NCBI GenBank assembly: GCA_018902385.1
Contig: JABSSW010000014.1
Span: 682,001 to 746,000, forward strand
Source: Physcia stellaris
Lineage: Eukaryota; Ascomycota; Lecanoromycetes; Caliciales; Physciaceae
Direction: 5' to 3'
DNA length: 64,000 nucleotides
The translations under genes were made by a program, and so were the position numbers. How positions within the stretch are numbered: the stretch's first letter is position 1; each line of letters starts with the position of its first letter. This document shows, in pieces, positions 12,975-23,145 of this stretch. Under the pieces are notes generated by a model. That model was not told the DNA's origin. It saw only the letters and a program-made list of their open reading frames with translations, and made no database searches.

Positions 12975-13750
12975 GCAAACAAATTTCGAAATCACAATAT
13001 TCAAATCAAATATATCGAAAATAAAAAAAATCAAATGATCGACGATTTTTCACGTGTAATTTTCAACGATAAAAATTGCGAATCGAATCAATTGATCAAA
13101 AATTTGTACAAAAAAATCAAAAATCACAAAAACGACATTCAATGATTTTGAAAAATCGACAAAAAAGAATATCGTGATATTTTGAAACAATTATCGATCG
13201 AAAATGAAAAGCGAAAAATCGAAAAATATGATGAGAAATTCATAATCAAAATCGAATGAACGTTTTTTTATGTGAAAAAACAAAATTTTGAAATTTGTTT
13301 CATCGAATCAAATCATGATGATTGTTTTCGTTTTCAAACAATTGTACGAACATTTCAACTGAATCAAAAATCAACGATCGATCAAATTACATTCAGAAAA
13401 AATGATATTCGAACATTTACGATTATTACGCGAAACAGAAAATTTCAACAAATGCGAACAAAATTGCAATGATCGCATTCAAACGTAAAATAAATAAATA
13501 TCGTTGAAACGAGATTTTCGATCGATTATTACATCAGAACAACGATAAATGAAATATTTGCATTACGAAAAAGAAAGTGACATTTTTGTTGCAAAAATCA
13601 CATGACGAAATCGATCATTTCTCGTCAAATATCATATTTAATCGAATCAAAAATCAGATTTTTTGACTTTTCATGACATCGAATATTAAATCATATATTC
13701 AAAAGTGTTTATTTTGCGCACAATGAATCATCGTTGATCGTCACGTATTT

Positions 13751-14335
13751 TTGTCATTTATTCAGACTTATCAATTTTACGATTTTTTCGATATTGATTT
13801 CATGAATTTGTTCACGTTTTCGAAACATGAATTCAAGAATATTTGCAACATGACAAATTACTTTTCGAACGATTTATTTTCATATTCAACGATGAATACG
13901 AAAATTTTAAATGTGAAACAGTCATTCGAATATCATAAATTCAATGATCATTTTTTGCTCGTCGCAATATATTGAGACGCAAATATCGCATTCAAATCGA
14001 ATGAAATGCAAAAAATGTTTGACGAATTGAATATCATTTGTATCATCGTTTTCAATCAATCGCACAAATCATTGAAAATGATAAAACGAAATAATAAAAC
14101 ACTTCGAACGATAATGAACAAAATGACATTTTCAAATGAAAATGTCATCGATACGTTGAGAAAAGTTGCATCAACATGTAACGAACGTTATGTAAAACAT
14201 CTGAATTACATTTCGAATCAAATATTACATGATATCGAATTTCGTGACTCAACGATTGTACGATCAATCAAAACGACAATGTTATTTGATAAAATAATTT
14301 TTTTCATTGTCGAAAAAATGTTATCGTATGTATGA
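13751..14335 (+). pseudogene. Integrase core remnant
   Basis: Two neighbouring frames, 13751-13975 and 14006-14335, cover the DDE integrase core. The first has FDIDFMNLF with a probable catalytic Asp. The second has SHKSLKMIKRNNKTLR, where integrases have the H-x-S-x-x-x-x-E-R-x-N helix. Here the catalytic Glu position is Lys (GAA to AAA). The order RT, RNase H, integrase identifies the element as Ty3/gypsy rather than copia. No clear chromodomain was seen after 14335. Confidence 0.7.
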
Positions 14336-15116
14336 AATCACATGACTAAACGAAAACAAATACATCAAAACGTAATTTAACGCACGCGAAAAACAAAACA
14401 ACGAATGAAAATTCGTTACGATAAAAAAATCAACATCAAAATGTTTATTTTTGATCAATACGTTTTTTTATTGAATATCAATTCAATATTCGTTAAAAAT
14501 ACATTTCGTTAACGAAAATCGTTCGTAATCGCAAACAAAACGAACGAATACAATTTCAATTACAAATTTTTGAAAATGAACGACAATAAAACATCAAATC
14601 AATTTTATGACGATCATTTACGATTTTTTTTTGTACGCGAAAAATATTTACGATCATTCAACGAACAAAATTTTTCGATGTTTCGAAATTTTCGACGTAT
14701 CAGAAAAAAAATTATGCGAAAAATAAATAAAAAACAACAAGTCAACAAATCGTTCGAACAATGAATACAATACAATTCGAATTCGATTAATCATCATTAA
14801 CGAAATCAATCAAAATTTCATACAAATCAGAATTACGTCATCGACATTTTGCAAAATTTCGAAACGTTCAAAATCGAAAATTTCGAAACAAAATACGTTT
14901 TCGACATTTCGAATTTGCGAATCAAACATTTGCATGTGAAAATCATTTGACAATATTCAATCTTTATTTTTTTGTTTTCAGAATTTTTTCATTCATTCAT
15001 TAATAAATTTTCTGTTTGTTCAATTAGAATTCAATTCATTTGACTCAAAATTTGATGTCAAAATTACTAAAAATATAAATTTGTTATTTGCATGTTTCTA
15101 GAAACGATTCGAGAAT

Positions 15117-15134
15117 GATGCTGAAAACAGCATC
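15117..15134. other. Perfect hairpin just upstream of the 3' LTR
   Basis: GATGCTG, AAAA, CAGCATC: a 7-bp perfect stem with a 4-base loop, 17 bases before the 3' LTR. It is richer in GC than its surroundings. A purine-rich stretch follows directly before the LTR (GCGAGAAAG, 15142-15150) and is the best candidate for the polypurine tract. Confidence 0.55.
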
Positions 15135-15151
15135 TTGTTATGCGAGAAAGT

Positions 15152-15374
15152 TGTTAGAAAAAAGAAACGAGAAAATTGATAATTGATCAATAAACGAGAC
15201 GTCACGTAACGCATTTTAATTGTTTGACAATAAATTTACTAGAAAATCGCTCGTAGCACATTTGCAAATAAAGCATAACAAGCATTTTCAAAATCATTCG
15301 ATCAGATTCACGTTACATTTTTTACTAGTGATTTATTCTGCAATCTTTACGTATTGCTAGAAATTTCATTTTCT
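15152..15374 (+). repeat. 3' long terminal repeat
   Basis: Gap-free partner of 7259-7481. The half facing the interior (15152-15251) carries 16 transitions relative to the 5' copy. The outer half (from 15273) is clean at the 8 sites where the 5' copy is mutated. It is followed by GTGTG, the second target-site copy. Confidence 0.88.
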
Positions 15375-16239
15375 GTGTGTCTCGCGTAAATTAATGAAAG
15401 AAGCCATTAAGATCAACAATAGAGTTTATGCTGTCCCGGTTTCCGGTTTGCGAAGCGAGGTAATGACATCTAATAAGGTAGTGGGATATACTCTCCTAGA
15501 CGCGCCGGGTCCAGCTGCCGAGATCGGCTAGAATAAGGGTCGGGAACCAGTGCCTAAAGTGGGGTAGATCAGGAACTGGTGGCAGAAGCGGGGGACCGTA
15601 TTACGTAATCATACTCATCAATACACTAGCTGTATGTGCTGCAGACTGCAGTAATCGCGGAGCTCTTGCTCCGTAAGGTACCGTGAGTTTGCACGTTCGC
15701 ATACGAACTACTTTGTATGGTTAGAACCAACTAATCGACACCAGCCACCCGCTGTGCACACTCACGGTACGTATATAATGAAACACGCTCGGATGCCCGA
15801 TCGAGAATGCATTGTTAGATCTACACGTGAAGCGACCAGACCCTCCCAGTCAATGGGAATCACTACGCCTGCATGACGCAAGAGGCCTAGAACGCAACAA
15901 ACTAAAATAAGCGTCTGCAACAGCATGAGGGGAAGTGCAGAAGTGGTCTTTGGCACCGGCATTAGCGGCCTGCTCATCGTCCACGCCAGCGGCCAGCCTC
16001 TTACTAGCTTGCCCCTGAACCCCCCTGAGCTTCATTCCAAGGTGCGTCCTCGGCCCGAACCTCGATGAACTTAATGCCGCTATGATAAGTGCGGCTGGCT
16101 TGGGCGTGAAGTTCTTGGCCAAGGAGAACGGGGATCAGCGATGCCTTTTAGTTCTAGCGCCTCGAGTGATGATAAACAAGTTCATCCGATCTCGTCCATC
16201 TTGTGCCGTTCAAAAAACCTCAAGATAAAACGTCACACC
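15375..16239. other. Non-coding region, possible decayed second LTR
   Basis: Normal-GC sequence with no convincing gene. On the minus strand, the stretch from 15740 down to about 15400 starts TGTCGATTAG and contains GGTTCTAACC, a look reminiscent of fungal copia-type LTR ends, but no partner repeat exists in the window. Minus-strand frames at 15762-16122 have no recognisable domain. The end nearest 16240 should hold the promoter of the SnoaL-like gene. Confidence 0.35.
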
Positions 16240-16833
16240 ATGTTGGTCCAATTCGTGGCGATACTATCTTTTGCCACCACCGCCATCTCTCTTGCGACCC
16301 TCCCGTCCTCTTCCGCCGCTTGCACCGACGACCGCGTCTCCATCAGCCAAACCATCAACCTGTTCCCCATCCTCGTCGACTCATGGCGCTATTCCGAAAT
16401 GTCTCGAGTCTTCACCCCCGACTGCTATGTCTACTTCGGTGACCCAAACCCGGTGCTTCGCGGTGTCCCTGCCGTGGAAAACCTACTCCGTAATCTTGAG
16501 GGCACCTGCAGCCAACACGGCATCACGACGCAATATATCGAGCTCACGGGTCCCAACGCTGCCAATGCGGAAACCTATTTGACCTCTCATTTCTTTGAAG
16601 GCAAGGACGTGGAGCCAAGTTTTACCGAATATGGAAAGTAAGTGTCTGCGTGTGTGTAACTGTGTCTGTGACCCGGGCAATCGCGCCCGTTCTAGAGAAT
16701 GGGGAGAGTTATTATGGGGAGAGAAGGGCTGATGTGGGTTGCGAGCGGGTGTAGATATCTCACGACTCTGGCTCGAATGGAGGACGGGAGTTGGAAAATC
16801 AACAACTTGACTTCCTTAACCTTGGTAAGCTAA
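16240..16833 (+). CDS. Small secreted SnoaL-like (NTF2-fold) protein
   Basis: Two exons, 16240-16637 and 16755-16833, give 158 residues. The intron starts GTAAGT and ends GTAG, and the joined frame runs on to YLTTLARMEDGSWKI, a good C-terminal beta strand for this fold. An in-frame ATG exists 99 bases upstream, but the ATG at 16240 has a CACC context and begins a clear signal peptide (hydrophobic residues 2-28, then Ala-Cys). The body has the alpha+beta pattern of SnoaL/NTF2-like proteins (MSRVFTPDCYVYF ... RGVPAVENLL). Such domains act as cyclases, dehydratases or ligand binders; here the activity is unknown. It is the first gene right of the retroelement and might belong with the NRPS, but a secreted form argues against a simple tailoring role. 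Confidence 0.72.
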
Positions 16834-18135
16834 GCTTCTATTCCTTGAGCGCTGTCCTTGACGCTACGAATCTTTCATCGCTACCGGTCATGCTGATGGT
16901 GATGGTCTAAGACTGCCTACGGGAAGGATCCTATCTCTGACCGTCGGTTGGGACATCGCCTTGATGAACTACTTTTGGCTCAAGCCTGATTGTTGAATCC
17001 AAAACGATATCCCCATTTCAGCATTAGGCTATGCCCTAACAGCAGTAGCACGCTACCAGACTACCTCCGGGTACACTCCCTTGAAGTGAGAGATTGGTAC
17101 TCCAGGGTATGGGATAACAGGAAAAATTTCTATCCATAGGAACTCTTTCGTAAGCGAATGAACATTAGTCCAGACATGTCTGTTTGTACCAGATGAATGA
17201 TAATGTTGATTTAAAGACTAACGGTAGCTCCATGGTAAGACTCTAAGATTGGATGGAGCATGGCGTGTCGGCGAATTAGACCACCACTACTAAGGAAGAA
17301 TGAAAGACAATGGCTTGACATAGGGCTAGGCAACCAATCAGACGCCTGCCTAGTTTTAAGAAGCAATGCCATGACTGCGAGCCCTATTGTGAGCGCCCTT
17401 TGTGGTTCAGTTCAATTGACTGTCTAAAGTCGCGAGCGTCGTTGCCCGCAGCAGTGTCGTATCCCTAATCCTGGCGTGGCACAGTACGGTCTTGCCAGCG
17501 AGAGCCTAAAGACATCCCGGATAGGTGCCCGGAAGAGTGTGCCATCGCTTTTCAGGGCCACTGGGGTGGGCTCCATCCCGCAGTTTTTGCCCTTACCTGT
17601 TTCCTAATCGATGAAGCTCTCCGCTGCGGGGTGCAGCCTGGCCTGGTGATCCCAAGACTTCCGGTAATTGAGGCCATGACACCTCTCTGTGTGTTCAGTG
17701 ATCAAAATGATGGTCACAAGCAATTTCTGCTCCACGGCTTCGGATTCTGAACATCCCTTTCCGATGTAACGTCTGAAAAATCCACGGTTCACGGATTGTG
17801 GTGGGAAAAATTGGTTCTTCCTGGTTGGTTCGGATATAGCATCGAGTCAAGATGCTGTGCTACCTGGATTCGCAAGACATGAATAACCGCAGCACTTCTG
17901 TTCTATGGCGAGAAATGGCCTCGAGCACCTCCGTAATCTTCTATGCTCATGCATGATGAATGAAATGCGCTTCTGGACCGACACTTCTGCATGTAATTTG
18001 CATCAATGACGCATGTGTGAGCAGCTCTAGTCTGATTTCGGGGAAACATCCGCTTAGCCAATCGATCAACATGGGTTTCGTATGTTTGCTGAGCCAAGAA
18101 CCACTGCAGAATGGCACAATGGCCTCTCACTGGAG
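16834..18135. other. Intergenic, no gene seen
   Basis: About 1.3 kb of ordinary composition. Only short frames occur (for example 17604-17792 and 17903-18130, minus), with no domain, signal peptide or splice continuity. No repeat or RNA gene recognised. Confidence 0.5.
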
Positions 18136-19296
18136 CTAAACCCGCTGCACCCTGACAAATTCCTGGCAGAGCAAATAAACACCTAGAGATGCATTAACCA
18201 GGGGCTCGAGCGGAAAATCAAGAGGAAGGAGAATAATACCTACCGTAAACATTGTCTGTATCCTTCCAGGATTTCTTTACGATTAGTCCAGCCTTCCTGG
18301 CGATACTTGCAATGTCGTACTCGGTCCACTTCGCGCTCCTGATGCAAAGCATTCGCTCATCCCTTGCGAAAGTGAGCCTTGTCCCCAGTAGGTCCATCTC
18401 CAAATCTCTCCGGGCCACGTAATAATCCTTCCACGTGCGATCCGTGCTGTCGTAACATCCCACACAGGCCCAGTCCTCTTCGTGGAAAAGAGACAGTCCA
18501 GCCAGGTCGTTGGCATACCGGAGCCCATTCATTAAGAAATCTCGCGTTAACGGGTTTCCCGGGGTATAACATCTTTCTATCTGAGAAAGTTCTTGACATC
18601 CGTCTGCGCCGATGATAAAGCGTAGCTCACACGTTATTTTGCTGGAGACGAGGCGAGTCAGAATCTTGGCCGCATCCCGAGAGCAGTAGTTGGCGATGCT
18701 GTTTCCGAGCCAGAAAAAGATGACGGGGGACACGATGCGATCAAGCTTCTGCTCAAGCCATGGGATCAAATCATCGTAGGAACCTAATAGACCGTGACAA
18801 TTGATGCCGCCTCCTTGTCGAAATTTGACTTCTAATCTGTCAAGGCTATTCAGGAGTTCCTCCGAGGAAATATCCAAAGCGTAGTAGTTGACCGTCTTTC
18901 CTTGTCTTTGCAAGGCCGAAAGAAGAAGTGCAGTCTTTTCGATATTGCTAAGGCGAGGACAAAAGTAATTTAGTGTGTGCGACTTTGGAATCATACGTCA
19001 ACATACCCACTGCCCAGCTCAATGATTGTCGCCTTCATAGGTATTGTCTGAGAGATCGGATTTGCATGCTCTTCAATGATTTGGTTTTCCTTCCTGGATG
19101 GGTAATAATCAAGGGATTTTGCGGTTCTGATTGCTTCGAATCTCATCAACCCGGCGTCATTCCACAGCATTTCGGGCGGGAAGATCTTGACATCAGAAGC
19201 CAGGGCGTCACGTAGCTTGACCTGAAGCTTTGAGGTATCGGCATCGCTTGAAAGCCTCGTCAGGCAGAAATTTTGATTGGACGGATGAGAGCCCAT
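18136..19296 (-). CDS. EgtD/EasF-type SAM-dependent N-methyltransferase
   Basis: Three exons, 19296-19007, 18947-18244 and 18182-18136, give 346 residues. The first intron (59 bp) joins ELGSG to NIEKT and so rebuilds the SAM-binding motif. The second (61 bp) joins the end to YGVYLL, replacing a spurious read-through tail. The family (PF10017-like) transfers methyl groups to the alpha-amino nitrogen of histidine (EgtD/Egt1) or of prenylated tryptophan (EasF/FgaMT in ergot alkaloid pathways). The length matches the stand-alone EasF class rather than the large bifunctional Egt1, and no sulfatase or DinB-like domain is attached. Other family features are LASDVKIFPPEMLW near residue 35, FFWLGNSIANY and SAKWTEYDI near the end. 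At the site where EgtD has an acidic residue in its TEVS-type motif this protein reads CIRSAKW, so histidine may not be the substrate. Possible tailoring enzyme. Confidence 0.85.
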
Positions 19297-20543
19297 GATT
19301 GTCGAACTCGCAGGGCTTTCCCTTGGGTTGAACGAGTTTTAAAGAATGTAAATAATATAATGGCAGCCACGTAGAGTAAGGCTAAAACAAGGCTATTTCC
19401 TCCGTCCACATGGGATAGTCAAAATGATTGAAACATGCTGATATAAAAACCTTGAAAGGCTTTACTACTAGCTGCAAGGAGCTAATGACCCATTCTGTTT
19501 TGGAGGACAGAACATACAGACAGAAGGGATGTGGTAGCAAGTGGAAGCCCGCATAATCCAATCATATGCATTGAGCGACACAAAAAGCCAGAACGGCGCA
19601 GCTAGAGCACGCATAGTTCTTGAGTAAGTATCCTTTTTGTGTGCGGACAGTGACATCGACATGTAGCACTTCGGTACTGACAACCCGGTTTTGAGCCTGG
19701 ACTGAGATCCTGAAGGAAAAGCAAACCTCGACCACTGCACGATGGGGGATGTTGAAGCCCCTCACAGAAGCCAGAATAACGCAGCTAGAGCACGCAAAGT
19801 GCTTGCATACGACCCCGCAAGATCTCATGAACGGAACGACCCGCAGTCTCAACGCCGTAGACACATGATCGGATCGACATGCTTGATCAGTCTGTACTGC
19901 GGGTGTCTCCGCACGGCATACCTTGCTGACGAAAATCTTTCACAGTGGATAGTACTCACTAGACTGCCAGACTGCTTCGACGCTAATCTGCTTCAAGTCT
20001 CCGTACTCGGCATGTCTAGTCCGTCGGAGGCACTTATGCAGAGCGAATTCGAACGTGTGGGGTAATGATGTAGTAATATGCGAGTCGAGAGGAGTCGATG
20101 TCAACATACATGTAACCGGCCAGCAATCTAGAATGTTCGAGCTCCGCGGACACGACGTGGCTCTGCAGCCGCTGATCGCGGGGAACCATGCATCGAGTAC
20201 GAGTGATCTCTATAGAACGTGAGTGCACATATGTGAGTTTCAGCATCCTACATATGCCTGTTTCGAGCAACTCGCTAGAAGGGAAAGCTCTCCTTTAGGG
20301 CCTTTTCAGGGTTGTATGATACGAGGTACAAGTCAGGGGGTGAATACTCTCTTACGAGTACGCTCTCCACTCTAGCAATCTCGTTGGAATTCCGACGATT
20401 TCCTTGATGTGTCTCAAGTCTTGTGCAAGAGTCAGTTAGCAAGATCAGACTACTCAACCCGTCAATTAAGACCTAGTACACTACTTCCGCGTCATGTAGC
20501 ACTCGGTACGTCCCAATCCAACGTTTGGTTCCCACCCCCTCTC
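19297..20543. other. Intergenic, no gene seen
   Basis: About 1.2 kb. Short frames on both strands (19468-19740, 19562-19864, 19742-20065, 20034-20270) have no recognisable domain. The repeated word GCCAGAA(C/T)AAC-like at 19590 and 19771 lies in an imperfect repeat of about 30 bp containing GCAGCTAGAGCACGCA, seen at 19598-19613 and 19781-19796. This is the only structure I noticed. Confidence 0.45.
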
Positions 20544-21244
20544 CTAAAACAACGGATTGCAACCCCTGAAATCCCCCGTATACATCTCGCCCTCAAACCA
20601 GTCGAAAATATCGTCATTGTCATCCTCCTCCTTCTGATGCGTAATAACCCCACAGTACGTCGCCGCCGTATCACTCTGATATGTGAATATGACTCTATCG
20701 GGATTGTTCTTGCCCGGGCGGTTCTTCCCGCCCTTGAAGATCGCGGTGTTGCTCGTGTCTCGCATGAGGGGGAACTCGAGGAGAGGACCGGTGGGACAGT
20801 TGGGGAAGTCGAAGCTTGGAGGGCTGTCGAAAAGCCATTTGATGGGGTTGAGGGAGGTTTGCGGCCGGTTTTTGAACTCGTGCGGGTAGGAGTCTTTGCC
20901 TGGTGGGGGGTAAGTAGATGAATAGGGCAGAGTGGTGGAAAGAAGGGGGAGGCAAGAAGTTTGGGCGGGATTGAAGGGTAGAGGGGAGGAAGAAGGGGTA
21001 AGTTACCCTGGTAGTTATTGTTGGTCTCGTAGTCGGCGGCTTGTTGGATTGCTGCGGTGAGTTCAGCAGGGGACCAGACTTTACCGCCGCAATCTGGAGA
21101 GGCGCCGGGTGCCATTGCTATCACGACGGCGGCGGGATCTCTTTTGGCGACAGCAGCTGCGGAATCATCCCTGGTGATGGGCGTTGCTAGTACGCTTGTT
21201 GCGCTCAGCGAAGCGAGCAAAAGGGTAGACCAGCTCTGCTGCAT
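20544..21244 (-). CDS. Secreted guanyl-specific ribonuclease, RNase T1/N1 family
   Basis: Two exons, 21244-21007 and 20899-20544, separated by a 107-bp intron (GTAACT ... CCAG), give 197 residues. The start has a signal peptide (about residues 1-20), then a propeptide ending at Lys-Arg (AVAKR) that looks like a Kex2 site. The mature part has the family's catalytic set in order: Tyr and His in SYPHEF, Glu in LLEFPL, Arg in PDRVIF and His in GVITH. The likely reaction is cleavage of single-stranded RNA 3' of guanosine by transfer to a 2',3'-cyclic phosphate, outside the cell. An acidic insert (EEDDNDDIFDWFEGE) sits after the last catalytic His and replaces the short C-terminal tail of classical RNase T1. 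No long basic loop typical of ribotoxins is present. Without the intron the exon-1 frame runs into low-complexity nonsense. Confidence 0.87.
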
Positions 21245-22318
21245 GATTATTAAGAGAGAAGGGGAGGAGGGTAATGTAGAATTCTAATAGGGCAAATATC
21301 GAAATGATATTAGATTTAGTGTTTAAGACGCCGGCGTCTGGATATCGAAGTAGAAACTACAAGGAGATAAATGCACTGGTTATCAGTTGATAATCAAAGA
21401 AGGTGAAGTCGTGAGGATGACCAGGTGCTTTAAAGGTAATCACTCTGCGAGTATGAGCTTCAAACATTCCTTTGAATGACAGATTTCATGTTTTGAGCTG
21501 ATGGCTCTTCAGCGACGTTGGTAACTACATCCATGATTGCTTCCTCTGTCCTGGGCCAAGACAATGATGTTGGCGTGATAGGTTGTGACCCACGCGGGGA
21601 GGCTGTGTTGGCGAATCCCAGAGGTAGAGGCCCTGAAGACGTCGAGCTCTGATGATGGGCGTAGAAGCGTCCTCGCCAGTCTGGGAACAAGACTTATCTG
21701 GTCATTTCCAGATGCATTGTTGTTGCCACTTCCGGAGTCGACCTGTCATGACTTGGTAGGGTGATTAATACGTTGCAGTCGGAACGTTAACATCTCTTAG
21801 AACAGAAGCGAGAGGTCAAGAATCGTATTAGAAGTAGAAATAGGCACGGGCCATAGCCCACGATTATCTTCCGTGGATGTCTGTGCAGTTTCGCTTAATG
21901 ATCTTGAAGGATCCCTTCACAGTGTCCTTATTTTATCGCTATGCTTAGAAGCTCCTCAAACACCAGACGGGAATATGAAACATTGTTGCAACGTATGAAA
22001 TTGTAGGGCTGAGGATACCAACATTAGTGATGTCGTTTCGCATTTGGTTGCCTCGTGTCGTTTTGTGAAGTTTGGGTGGCACACCCGGAGGCTGTGCAAC
22101 AACCACAAGGTGGCTTTCCGCGTACTTGCTGAATATCTAGAAACCAATTAGCTCCAGATGAGGTTCCTACTCTATCATACTCAATTTTCAAAAGTAAGTT
22201 AATAGAGCAATAGTTGTGTATCGTCATCCGACTTTGATATTATCATCACACACACAGCAGAACGAGCGATAATTGACCTATTGCGTACTTCTTTCCTGCG
22301 TTTCCGGTAACCATCACC
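21245..22318. other. Intergenic between divergent genes, no gene seen
   Basis: About 1.1 kb shared upstream region of the minus-strand RNase and plus-strand DUF3632-like gene. Short frames at 21460-21690 and 21956-22227 carry no recognisable domain. No clear TATA box or repeat. Confidence 0.45.
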
Positions 22319-23145
22319 ATGTACGAAGAATGGTTCCAGTCCATGGCCGACGATGAGGACATGCCTACCCTCGCCGAAATAACCCCCATAAAGTCTTTCG
22401 TCGATGGCCAAATATCAGCCACCGAAGCCGCTCAGCAATGCACATCACGTATCGCCGCAGAGCCCTCTCCAAACCCAGAGCTCCTGTGGAGTCTCTTCGA
22501 ATCCATGGCAGTCGAGCTTCCCAGCACCCAGGACAAGATCGTCGAGTTACTCGCTGCCATCAAAGAGCTTCCTGATCCTGTCCACAACGGGCAGCCATAT
22601 AAAATCAATGGAGAGAAAGTATTCAGTCAGCTTGGATACTTCGGTGCTGGTTTTGCGGATGGCTGGTCTGGTAAGTTGTTCACGGATCGACCTTTGTTGC
22701 CACCATTGAACCCACGCTAGGTCTGCGAGATCTGTCGCGCGCTCCAAATCAACCTCTAGGCCCCGAAAAGTGGGCCAGTATTAACGCCTTTGCGGCCCGT
22801 CTGACTACGCGATTCGTGATAGACTGGCGCCATCGAAACGTCGAGACAATTGACGATGCTCTGAGTGAAGAATACCTCAAAGACGCCAGAACTCGAAATT
22901 TCTTCCTGCCAGCTGCAGCAAATCAGATAATTTATGGAGCCTTGCCGTTGTGGAATCTTGGAAACGATCCAGGGGCAGAACCACGATTGAGCCCATACAA
23001 CGACTGGGTGATGTGGAAATCGAGATTGGGAGAGCTTGCGGAAAACGCTGACATATCTGAAGATACAAGAGCGCTTCTGCGACGAGCTGTTGAGGTTATG
23101 AATACGACTGCTCAAGGACCAGAGAGCAGTGCCTGGTCCGTGTAG
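22319..23145 (+). CDS. DUF3632-like fungal protein of unknown function
   Basis: Two exons, 22319-22670 and 22721-23145, with a 50-bp intron (GTAAGT ... GCTAG), give 258 residues. The start ATG has a perfect CACC context. The protein is soluble and mostly helical. The segments EKWASINAFAARLT (residues 135-150) and ALPLWNLGNDPG (about 200-212) resemble the conserved Trp-x-x-[IL]-N-A-F-x-A-R-L-T and A-L-W-x-L-R-x-A-L segments of the fungal DUF3632 family, for which no function is known. No signal peptide or membrane segment. Assignment is by pattern memory only. Confidence 0.75.

Larger units (their letters stand above)
7259..15374 (+). mobile_element. RIP-degraded Ty3/gypsy-type LTR retrotransposon
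   Basis: Two direct repeats of 223 bp with no indels between them bound an AT-rich interior (about 22% GC in sampled lines, against about 50% outside). GTGTG occurs directly outside both ends (7254-7258 and 15375-15379), a 5-bp target duplication. Interior coding remnants run gag-like, protease-like, RT, RNase H, integrase on the plus strand, which is the Ty3/gypsy order. Stops and substitutions interrupt all frames, so the element is dead as an autonomous unit. Within the interior C is almost always followed by A or G, and G is almost always preceded by T or C. LTR ends are uncertain by 1-2 bp: the start TGTTAG is canonical but the end TTTTCT lacks the usual CA. Confidence 0.9.

Noticed and set aside
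8000-14764. Many Lys/Asn/Ile/Phe-rich frames as novel AT-rich genes
   Set aside because: They are mutated pieces of the element; context-limited mutation leaves few stops.
7340-15390. AT-rich block as mitochondrial insertion, centromere core or foreign DNA
   Set aside because: Paired LTRs, target duplication and gypsy-order domains explain it fully.
20034-20490. Short frames as small secreted effectors
   Set aside because: No signal peptide, Cys pattern or splice continuity.
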